In this document: positions 11,845-23,800 of the stretch, in pieces
Position numbering within the stretch: position 1 is the first letter of the stretch
Layout of the letters: every line of letters begins with the position of its first letter
NCBI RefSeq assembly: GCF_958979055.1
Contig: NC_084896.1
Location: forward strand, 4,964,501-5,028,500
DNA length: 64,000 nt
Reading direction: 5' to 3'
Source of the DNA: Alnus glutinosa
Taxonomy: Eukaryota; Streptophyta; Magnoliopsida; Fagales; Betulaceae
Translations under genes and position numbers: made by a program
Notes under the pieces: model-generated
The model's input: the letters and a program-made list of their open reading frames with translations, nothing else
Database searches by the model: none
What the model was told of the DNA's origin: nothing

Positions 11845-12322
11845 GAGCATTCCTAATAGTCTTACTAAATTTTACTAGTCAAAATATCATTTTTCTCTAT
11901 TCTGGTGAACTACTTTTTTAAAGCACCCTTACTATTTTAATTATTTACTATTACTATTCCATTTAAATAATACTTTTTTCATATTTCTTTATTCTTTCTC
12001 TATTTAATATTTTTTTGAATGTTTGTCTTTTTCTAATAGTCATATTTTATAATATTTGTCTTATTCTAACGGTTATATTTTTAAAAATTTGTCTTTTTTC
12101 TAACGGGGCTGTGCTGAGACCGATTTGTGTGAAAAAGAAAAAAGAAAAAAGAGAAATGACAATTTTTATAGTTTTTTAATGATTTGATTAGTACTGTTCA
12201 CTCATCAAGTTTTTTTTGGTTAAACTGGTGAGGCTGCTGAGAGTGGTTTTTTGATGTTTTTACCAAATTGCCTCACCAAAATAGTTAAAAAAATTATTTT
12301 AATGAGACTACTAAAAATACTC
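11845..12322. mobile_element. Tourist/Harbinger-like MITE, 478 bp, TTA duplication
   Basis: Terminal inverted repeats: left GAGCATTCCTAATAGTCTTA; right, reverse-complemented, GAGTATTTTTAGTAGTCTCA. TTA flanks both sides (11842-11844 and 12323-12325), as expected for PIF/Harbinger-type insertion. Non-coding. Confidence 0.75.
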
Positions 12323-13250
12323 TTAAAGGCACAAAGCCTTGTGCTAAATTCTTATAGAAGTTATTCTCATAGCCTACTAATACATAAGAGAAAAAAGGAG
12401 CAAGAAACCTATACTTGTTCGTCCAAGGGATTTGTAACCTCAAGAAGGTAAGTGTAATCGACTTGTGATTGCAGTAAACAATGAATGCTTGTCATTTTCT
12501 TACCTTTTTTTGTTTTTATTATCATTTGACAGGAGATCTAGGAAGGCCCAGAGACTTGAGAAGGTCAAATTTTATAGAAATGGGCAAGCCAGATGGATAT
12601 GTATAATATGACTCCGTAAGATTCTAGGGCTAGTCTTTTGAGAGTTCCATATATGTTGGGTGCTTGATCATCATGTTATGTGGGTCTGCGTGCCATTTTG
12701 ATAATTAGTTTTGTATACGCTATGAATATGTGCAGTAATGTTATTAAGTTACATTAATAAAGTTATGTTATTTCTTGTGCTATGGTACTTTTATAAGTAT
12801 GTGAGTTTGTGGTTTCACATTATAAAAAGGAAAAGGAAAATTTTATAGCATGTTTTTCACTATAAAATGTTTATCAGAAAGGATAGTAATAATCACCACC
12901 ATTTTCGCCTTTCTTTGTTGGGGCGGCATTACAATATGTCACAAATCTAGAATGTAGGAAGTAAATAATATTGAAAAATTTAGAGACAAAATTAACACTT
13001 ATTTCAATGTCCAATGATAGTTTTTTTTTTTTTTTTTTTTTAATTAGATATCCAAAAAAAAATTGTTTTTCTTACACGACCACAAACAGGTATTTGAATC
13101 ATTTCCAGTTCAAATAATATATTATATTGTTAATCGACTTTGTCACGAAGGAAGTCACCCACGTGGATTGGATCCTCCAAAATTAAGGTGCTCTAATTTT
13201 AAGACGGTTTGTAAACTTTGTAGAACCTTTTTCTTCTAGACAGCTTGTCA

Positions 13251-13659
13251 GAGCATTCCCCACATATTTTTTATAGTCCTATTCTCTTACCTATATCGGA
13301 AAAATGTCAAAAAATCACAAAAAAAACCATCCATTAGATATCCTATCAATTTTTTAAGCATTAAGAATATTACAGTTCTACCCAATGTGTAGAGAACTAA
13401 ATGAGCTTCCTAATCTATTTTTTTAATATAAAATATTTATTTTTCCTCTTTCATCTCATCTCTTTGCATTTTATTAAGAATTATGTTGAAATTTGTGAAA
13501 AAAAATGAGGGTAGGTATGATATTTGTAAAAAAAGAATAATTAATTGATATAAGGAAATACAATGATGCTATTGAGTGTATTTGGATAAATAATAAAAAG
13601 TAGTTTTGTTTCATAAATTTAAGAAAAAGGAAAAGAAAAAGAAATTTCTATGAATGCTC
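13251..13659. mobile_element. Harbinger-like MITE, 409 bp
   Basis: The left end GAGCATTCCCCACATATT and the right end, reverse-complemented, GAGCATTCATAGAAATT share the GAGCATTC terminus of the neighbouring MITE. Flanks are TCA (left) and TTA (right), so one base of the duplication would have mutated. Confidence 0.6.
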
Positions 13660-14870
13660 TTAGAAAATAGGATTTTTTCTTTGGAGTAGGTGGTTGTTAA
13701 ACCCCCTCTTACCTAATTTTAGGGATTTTATTGGTCCAAATAAGGACGGAACCGAATAAATCTAAATAGTGTAAACTCTTTTATCACTCATTGAATACTG
13801 CTAAAAAAATTTGGCCACGTACTTAGATTTTGATCCGAAGTCAATAGCTGCTAGTTACTGATCTAACACAGAGACCAGTATCGTTTTTGAAAATTTTTGA
13901 TAGGCTCTATAGACCCGATACAAAATTCAAAGGTTAAGGTTAACAAATTTGACTCGTTTAAGTAAATAGATCGAATTAGAATTAACCTATATAATCTTAT
14001 ACCTAACCTGAATCTGACACGAAACATAGTGATGAACAATTTTTATCATGACCTGCGAGCCTAATACAAACTCAATATAAAATTAGAGAATTATAATTGA
14101 GAGGTTTAATCTGTTTAATTAAATGGGTTGAGTTAAAGTTGACCTATATAATCTTATATCCACATTTTGACACAATTTGAACCCAACATGCAAACATGGC
14201 TCCTAATCGCTTCCAGGCTTCTAGTTAGGGCTTTACCAACTGGGCCTCCATAATAGGAAGCACTACAGCAACAGATGACAAGTCTGTTGTGCTGTCTCTT
14301 GAAGAAGCTGGCCAACAATCAACCTGGCTCAGCTTCCTCTATAATGTCCGTAAATCCATATGGACAGCAGAGATATTTTCTTTGTGCCATTGTCTACAGG
14401 CAGCTTAATAAGCACATCTAGTGGGAACCTACAAGTGTCACTAGGGGGTGTATAATGTACATGCGCCAGGGTACACGTCCGGTTTTCTTCAATGAATTTT
14501 ATGCTCAAAATACCTGTATCTCCCATATGAATATTTATACGCTTACTCGTGAAAATCAGGAATTGGTGAAAGCAAAATTCACATCAGTAATTGCTTGTTA
14601 ATAAAGCCGCAGAAGATCTGTAATAAGTTACAACTCTCAACCAAACCATCATCCATTCTTACAGATTAATTAGTCTTGTAACAACACAAAGTAAGGGAAT
14701 GGCTGGTTAAAAGAATGGATGCAAGTAATATATATCAGAAGGTATAAAAAGAAAAAGAAAAAAGAAAAACCTGATCACGTAGACAACATACTGTACATAC
14801 TGATGTAAAAAGTGAAAGGTGGTCTGCACAGTAAATTCTACGTCCATGTTAAGCGACATTATTATCTCTC
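13660..14870. other. Intergenic; unidentified minus-strand open frame
   Basis: A minus-strand frame at 14526-14329 reads as plausible protein (ILSIKFIEENRTCTLAHVHY..., 65 aa), but no family is recognised and no splice partners were found. It lies just downstream of the kinase gene end and could be a remnant exon. The rest is AT-rich without features. Confidence 0.3.
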
Positions 14871-14874
14871 TTCA

Positions 14875-17800
14875 CTAGTGATGGCCCCGTCTAAGAACAG
14901 ACAGGAACCCTCCAGTTGACCTCTCCTTGCGCCGTTCCTCTCCTTCGTCCCCAACCTGTTCCACGTACATACAATATTTAATCTTATATATAATGAGTTT
15001 AATGCAGACCAAACTTGACTGGGTGGGGGGGCTAGAACCGCACATAATTTGGATATTAGTTGAATTTGAGGCAAATTTGGGAGTGAGTAAAAAGAAAGGG
15101 AAGGAGGGAAGACAGACTGAAACCTGTCCATATACATGATTTGAAAGAGATTTTCTCCAAAAATTCAGTAAATAAGAGAAATAATATTAGGAAAGAAGCA
15201 AAAAGTCATCAAAAGGTGCTTATAGTAATTTCTTAATTATGGAATCATGCACTAGAAACCATTGTCATGCGCATGCATAACGAGAATTTACCTCCTTCGC
15301 CGTTTGCTGCAGTATCTCTATAATTTCGGTGAAGTCTGGTCTTAATGCTGGATCTTGCTGCCAGCATTTCTCTAGCAGCTCAACAAGCTTTGGATGAGTA
15401 TGCTTTGGGATAGTAGGCCGTAGACCCTGGAACAGAAGTATATGACGAATTTATGTTCACATACCTCATATATCCATTCAATCAACATAGACAGCCTTTT
15501 CAGTTAGAGTAAGGCACCAAGCCGGTTCCGTAACCGGTCTTGACCCTTGAACTTTGATGTTTATATTTTGAAAATAGTCCGGATGAGATATAGGCAACGT
15601 TATATGGTTCACTAAACTTATTCAACAATGTTGTTGAAAAAATATTGTACCTTTTGAACGACTCCAACAGCTGCTTGCAATGGGGTTAAGTATTCATATG
15701 GGAGCTGGAAAGAACAAAAAACGAGATAATTCAATTGAAGGGGGAAAATACAAGTCGCACAAATGCTTTTTTCTAAGATAATGCCACCACCAAGCAATAC
15801 CTTTCCAGTTAGTAACTCCCATAACACAACTCCGAAACTGAAAACGTCAGCCTTGTGATCATATGGCTTATGTTCTATAACCTTCAATGTAAAAGAACTG
15901 TGGTAAGAAAATGACAATAATAGAAGATAGAAAATAACTAATTTATTTTCTAATTTATAACCAATATTTATCAAGTCAAAGAAATTGAGTGCCTTGAAAA
16001 TCAGTATCATGGTAGGCAAAGAAGTCCAAAATAATGTTCTGCGTGTTACACAGTTTCAAGTGAGCAAACATCCAACATGACCAAATGGCCTAACAACTGC
16101 AACACACCGTCAAACCACTGCATCAAATAAATTCATTTTCTATGTGATGGTCAATACAACCAATTACTATTCTACTGTCATACTCTAATGAAATGAAAAC
16201 TTTTAATAATTTGATACCCGATTAAAATAGCCATAAGTAAATATTAAATAACTAAAAGGCCATATTAATTCCACGGTTATCAAAACTTATAATAAGCTCT
16301 TGCAGATTGTAGTAACAACATGAGGCATTATCACAAAATTCCAAATACAATTTATAACATATGTAGGTGTTGGAAAGAAAGATGTAAGTATGCATTGGAA
16401 CAGATTCAAAAACTTTTTATAATTCAAGGCTCCAAGATTTCATGTAAAAAATATACACCTCAGGAGCCATCCACCGATATGTCCCAGTTTCTGCAGTCAT
16501 AACTCCAGATTGAGCTTTTACTCTAGCAACCCCAAAATCAGCAACCTTAACAACCTGAAAGGCAAAACATATGATAAAACAAATAAATAAATTTTGCAAT
16601 CATGCAGAATTATAGTTAGTCATGGCATATATGAAATCTTCATCAAAATTAATTCAGATGCCTCAGTAATGTAAGCCCAGTGAGAAAACATGAGAACTAA
16701 GAAAACTTTTAAATGGAGAAGCTATTAGAAATGGATTCGGTACATTTAGGTCTGCAAGAGACATCAGAAGTGCTAAATACAATCGGAGACAGAGCACTGT
16801 CAATACCTGGCTATTGATAATTTAGTTCTGGGTTTAGAAGTGAAGAAAATGAAGATAGAAAACAAGAAGGTCGAGTAACTTTTTTAGTGATATGAGATAG
16901 GTTCAATCTACCCATAATGCACTTAAGCACAAGAAATATCTTAAAGAAAAAAGTTGTGGTAATATTTTTTTTATCATCTACAGGGTGGACTGAACTATGT
17001 AACCACCAGTCATGCCTCGTACATGCTGGAATCTATAAAAATCCAACAGACCATCCTATGAGGAAAAAGACTATGGATTTGACCAGAAAATATGTGATGC
17101 TCTAAAACATTTGAAATATACAACTAACTGAGATCCTTCCCAAGACACATAAAGAAAATATGAGGATAGCTGCACTTGCCACCATATATCATGGATTAAA
17201 AAAAAAACTTAGCACAGACATAAGACAAGGAAAGCAATTATGATAACATGTTGAAATTGACATGGATAAAATACAGGTTTGAGAAGCCTCTTACCTCGTT
17301 TTCATCCATCAAAAGATTAGCAGCCTTCAAATCTCTGTGGATTATATTATTTTGGTGCAAGTAGTTCATTCCCTTGGAAACATCAATTGCTACTTTGAGC
17401 AAGGATGGAAGCTTGAAAACACCCCTCTGTTTATGTAAATAGTCATAGACACTTCCACCAGACATAAATTCTGAAAGTTTGAAGCAGAAAACAAATCGTT
17501 GAAATGAAGATATCAAATAAAAATAACCAAAAATCTTAAAAGTAACAAGATGCCATTAAAATCAAATAAAATTTGCAAACGTGTTGGAATTCACCTGTTA
17601 CAATACACAAGCTTGGAGGCTTGGTACATGCACCTATGAATTGTACAACATTCTTATGTCGAACTTTCCTGCAATATTCAAAAGAAGCTTGTTAAAGTAT
17701 GTTAGGAACCAAGCATTCCAAAGAGAAATTACTGTAGAACAAATATAGAAATCCCCTTCATTTATGTGTCTGAAATCGAACCAATTTCCACTTGGATTTT

Positions 17801-20800
17801 CTTCGGCAAATGTCATGACCATAAAGTTGCGAATGACCATCATAAACCATATACCCTTCATCACTTCATGTCTTCTCACCAACGATCAAAATCAAAGCCT
17901 AGAATTTCATCTTCTGGATTTTGAGGTGTGTCTAAATAACAATTTTGCTTATGGGTGATATTTACTAGTGGGTTTACATGGGTCAACTGCGGTCAAAATG
18001 ATATGTATGTGGTGGGTTCAGGGATTGGTTAAATGTGGACTGTTGCTGGGACACTCAATTATAATTTTGAATGGTAGGATGGTTAATCTATCAATTACAG
18101 TAGGGGAAGTGGAGGTTAGAGTGATGGAGAAGGTCGGGGCATAAAGGTCACGAGCATGGTGGTGTAAATGGCATTTCAGAGACTGATGTAAGGAAGGTTT
18201 GATGTAGCATAAAAGGAGAGCTTAAAGGGATTCCCAATTTCAAATATTGGATTCAGTTGGATTTAAGCTTAATTTACGCAAAAATCATAAAAAAGAGTCT
18301 GCTAGACTATCAAACTAATTCATCTCAAATGCTAAAATCAAATACATTGCAATCATTTTGGGCAGATGATCTACAATGAAGAACCATCAGATGGTTGCTC
18401 TCATTTTTTCTTCATTGTGGTATGGCACGATATCATTTCTAACCTAGTCAACAACTTCAGCTGAACTGAATGTGAGATTGTTAAGAAAGGGTAGGACATA
18501 AGGATCAAATCGCAGTTACTTATATATGGCTGAGTGCTATAACTTGAGGGAATCAAACAAGAAATAAACGTAAGTTTAAGATCATGAAATAAACGGAGTT
18601 CATCAAAGAATCAATAGAGAGTTGATTGTGGAGAGGTAGATATTGTTGTCATTACGTCATCTATCTATGTAACACTCCAGTCTCACATTGGGAAGATGAA
18701 TAGCCCACATAAAGTAGGTAGATTATAAAAGCACTCATGGATGCTAGTTCCACGTTGGTTCCTTACTAGGTGAAATTGTGCTTTATAAGTGATTCTAGGG
18801 AAGCTTCAAATTGACTCGTTTTCTTGGAGTGATAGGTCATATATGGTAGCTCTTTTTTTGGGTCGCTACAAATGATATCACAGCAACCTAGTAATGTCAT
18901 GTGGTACTGGAGCACTACATGACGTGGTCCTAATGAGGACGCCAGGGATTTAAGAGAAAGAGATTGTAAAACCCCAGTTCTACATCTGGAAGATGAATAG
19001 CCTACATAGAGTGTGTGGATTATAAAGGTACTCATGGGTGCTAGTTCCACATTGGTTCCTTACTAGGTGAGGCTCCACTTTTGAAGTGATTATAAGGAAG
19101 CTCCAAATTAACTAGTCATTTTGGAATGATACCACAAATGTGACTAGCACCTTCCCTAGGTTGTTATAGTTCCAGATATGTGAGGCCAAGTTGAGTATTA
19201 AAGGGTGGCCAATGAAAATATCAAGGGATTTCCTATAGTTTTTCCAAAACAAAAGGAACCCAATAGGTTGTACAAGTGTAAGTGCACAAACATACTTAGT
19301 GCTGACGTTGAACTCAAACCCAGCTACCTCTCAACTTGATAATTCTATATCCATGGTAGAAATATAAGATGAGCTGTCTTTACTTCGTTTTTTAATTTGT
19401 ATTCTCTCAAATTGAGGTAGGGAGGTGAAGACAAGCTACGTTAGGTCCCTTTCAAGAAAGGGTTGTTTGATGTTAGATATTTCTATAACATCCTTGAACC
19501 TCATGAGAGTGCCTCTTACCCTTGGAAGAGTTTTTGGCGACCCAATGTTTCCTTCAGAGTGTCGTATTTTGCTTGGACAGCTACCCTAGGGAAGATCTTC
19601 ACCATGGATAACCTAAGAATACTGCGCGCCATTATGGTTAACTGGTGTTGTATGTGCAAAAAGAGTGGGGAGACTAGATTATCTTTTTCTCCATTGCGAG
19701 ATCACCAGTGCATTGTGGAGTGCTATCTTCAGTCGTCTTTGATTAGCTTTGGTTATACCTAGAAGAGTAGAAGACCTTTTCGCTAGTTGGAGAAGGGAAG
19801 TAGTCCTTTGTGTGCAGTTGTGTGAAAGATGGTTCTACCCTGCCTTTTGTGGTGTCTTTAGAGGGAAATAAATGATAGATGTTTTGAAGTCTTTCTTCTT
19901 CAAAACTCTTTACCACTTGACAGTTGCCTTAGATCTCAATTTGCTTAACACTCACACATAGGCAGCAGGTTCTTCAACAAGTCACTCTTTAAATTCTCAT
20001 GATTCAAATGAGCACAACTGAGAAAGTAACATCATCTAACTTACAGAAATTTTAAGAAGAACAAGTGTATGGATTTCCTAGCACTATGAAAAAGAATCAG
20101 ATTCGAGTAAGGCAGAATTAAGTCTTCATAAACAACATACAACACCCACAATAGGAACATGAAGTTTAGTTTAGGACTTGCACAACATCCTCAAACACAA
20201 GATGAAGAACAGATATCAAAGGGCCAAATACTGCAAATAGTATGATTCAAACAAACCTCATAATAAAGACTTCCTGTACAAACTCTGTCTGCATATCTGA
20301 ATTTACACGCTCAGGCTTGAGAACTTTAATAGCCACTTCCTGGCTACAATATGTACCTTTGTACCTGATTCAATTAAACAAGTTAGTTAATTTAACACTA
20401 ACAGCAATCAGTAGATGCCTGACCAAAAAGAAGAAGGGGAAGGTATGTATAAATAGTATAAACTTACAGATCGCCATACGACCCCGATGCAATTTTGTTT
20501 CCAAACTTCAAATGCTTAGGATCAATTTCCCATACGTCAATCCCATCATTAGGTATTGTCAAATGATCAGGTTCACACTTGACCACTGTTTGATCAAGCT
20601 CACCTACAGTAGGTGATGATCGAGGATTCGACCAAGCCTGCCTCTGAATAGCAACCCCAAATTCCAAACTAAGTTATGGATGCATTGCTCACATATAATT
20701 GAGGAGGGAAAGTAGAATAAGGAATAGGATGGAAAATTGGATTGTTCAGTTGACATGGTAAAAGATCGTGCTTAGTGCCAGCTATCCTACTTGAAAGCAG

Positions 20801-23800
20801 AAATGAGTAGCAAGATATTACCTCAATTTTTAAAACTTCTCTTTCCAATGCAGTTTGAAGCTGATCTGTGTCCTGTATCAACCCAAAATCCATCAAGCAA
20901 TGCTTGTGAACATGAAAAGAATTGCTTTTGTAATACAATTCAGAAAACTGAAAACTAATCAAAATTTTCATAGAATTCCATCGGTCCAAAAGTACATTTA
21001 CCTTTTCAAAAGAATACTTCAAAAAAAATGTGGAATGTGAAAAAAGAAAAAGAAGAACGAAACTATGGTGAAGAAAAGCTATATTGTAGTGGCAGACCAG
21101 ATGGCCTTGTCTTAATGCCATATAATAGATGTTGGATTCATTTTCATATAGAAGGACTATTCTTTCCAGTTGGGTAATTAAATCGTATAAATTACCTCAT
21201 AAGGCCAACCATCAACGACAAAGACATCTAAGGAGTAACCATCTATTGTTGAAAAAGCATGTGCCTCTTGGATATTTAGTCCCATCTCAGCAAGCAAGGA
21301 AGTCAACTGCAAATTTTGCACAACAGTGACTATGCAGAATGAGAATGCGAATGCTACCATATAACCAGAGACATAATTTCATACTGTATTTAATGTTCAA
21401 AAAATTTGAAATTCAGCTGGTTGAATTGAGTTGAGTGCTTCATGGGTAAGTTCATATCAGGAATTCTGTAAGAGCCCATACTTACAAGTAGGGGTGAAAA
21501 TGTGGATGCGGATGTGGATGCGGTTATTAGCAATATCCACATCCACATCAGCAAAATGCGGTTATCACTTGTAGATATCCGCATCCGCATATATTATTAA
21601 TATCCGCATCCACGCGGTTATATCTGCTATCCGCATATGAAGTAATACACATTTTGGATTACTATCTAAATATATAGACAAGATTAAATAATACGGTTAT
21701 TACTATATGCAAGCTTAAATAAATTAAAATTTCACTTGTTACATAATTCACGATTATTAGTCATAGATGGTCATTGTCTCATAGAGTAATTGGGATTTGG
21801 ATTACCGAAAAAAGAAAAGAAAAGTAAATGCAATGAGTTATGACTTTTAGATGATAGTGAAAAAACTTAACATAACCTAAAGTTCCTACACTAACCAAAT
21901 CCAAAACGGCGTTGTTTTATTGAATTTAAATATATAAAAAAATATTATATATAAAGAGATTGTGGATGCAGTTAATATTCCCTAATACAGCTATCCGCAT
22001 TCGCATATGCAGATATTGATTTTTGCTAATCGCATCCGCATGTGCGGATAGTGGATGTGGGCGGTTATTATCCACCGCATTTTTACTCCTACTTACAAGC
22101 TCAAAGTATGTTTACTGCCATCAGTCCAGCACGTATGCATATGTATGCACATGTGCACATAAGCATGTGAAGACACACAGACAAAGCACACACACAGTCT
22201 GCAAATCAATGAACATCATACAAAGAAATTGATGTGCTTAAATATGAAAACCTATTAAATACCTGACTAAGGAGTTTGGGCTTGTCATTTGATGAGAAGG
22301 TGATTTCATGCAGGGGCCTACAGCATTGTCAATCACAAAAATATACTATATCACAATCTCTCTTTGAAAGTATAGCCAGTTTTTTTTTATAAGTAAGAAG
22401 ACTTTATTAATGAAAGCGTAAGGCGCCCCTAAGTACACAGGCAGTATACATAGGAAAGACCAAAGCTAACCCACAAAAGCCCAAAAAAACCAATAAGAAC
22501 AACACAACCCATCACCCACCAAAGAACAAACACAACCCACCACCCACACCAAGAAACCCAACTAAGAACAATACAACCCACCACCCACCACAGCGCACAA
22601 GCCTACAACAAGTGTGCCTTTCCTTTTCTCCTCCTAGAGTGAACTTCCGCATCACCATAATTAATGGAGCTATGTAGGTTTAAAAGCTCCCTTATTCCTT
22701 TAGACTTTTGACGCGCAATCATTTTCTCCCGCTAAAACTCTTCTTCCATGGCATCCCTAATTGCCAAGGCCTCCTCCCCAAAAGCCCCTTCCAAAGCCCA
22801 ATCCAAGGGCGAACCATCCCAAAAATCATCTTCCTCCTCCTCCCAAACTACCATCTCCCCATTATGAAAAGTATAGCCAGTTCACTTCACTAAATGAATA
22901 AAAAATCATCTACTAATATATGATATTGGTACTAATGTTTAAATTCAGTTGAAGCATCAAGCATGACCATATTTTGGCAATATACCTTTTGGATGATGGT
23001 GATCATACATCAAAGCATGTCAAAAACTGTATTCGTGGAATCAAAGCTAAATAAATATGTAAAGTTCTTTATATCCTCATATACTAAAAGCACTTAATTG
23101 AGAGAGAGAGAGAGAGCTAAGCCTTAGTAGAACTGACGATGGACATATATGGCTTAGATCAATTTTAGCAAGGACAAACTAGCGAATCTCAAAGCCTATA
23201 GAAAAGAAAGGGTAACTAAAATTGATATAAAATATTAATTAAAATGCATTTGCTTCGTTCATTTCGCTTATTCCTAAGGCTCCTGATGCCATTTCCTTAA
23301 AAGATTTTCGGCCTATTAGTCTTGTGGGAAGCATTTACAAGATTATTGCTAAAGTTCTAGCTAACAGATTTAAGTCGGTGTTGGAGAAAGTCATTTCCAA
23401 ATCTCAGAGTGCCTTCATCAAAGGGAGGCAAATCCTCGATCCGATCCTTATTGCTAATGAATGCCTTGATAGTAGAATAAGATCGGGAGTCCCAGGTGTT
23501 ATGTGTAAAATGGATTTGGAGAAAGCATATGATCATGTAAATTGGGATTTTCTATTGTATATGCTGAGACAGTGTGGTTTTGGGGATAAATGGTGTTCCT
23601 GGATTGCTCATTGCATTTCTTTTGTGCAGTTTTCGGTGTTAGTTAACGGCTCTCCTTATGGGTTCTTCAGTAGCTCCCGAGGCTTAAGACAAGGGGATCC
23701 TCTTTCACCCCTTTTGTTCGTTTTTGTGATGGAGGCTTTAAGCCGTATGATTTCTGCTGCGGTTAGTGTGGGTTTGTTGGAAGGTTTCAAAGTTGGTAAT

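Noticed and set aside
15618..16019. 133-aa minus frame
   Set aside because: Mostly intron read-through; only 15881-15801 and 15704-15651 are kinase exons.
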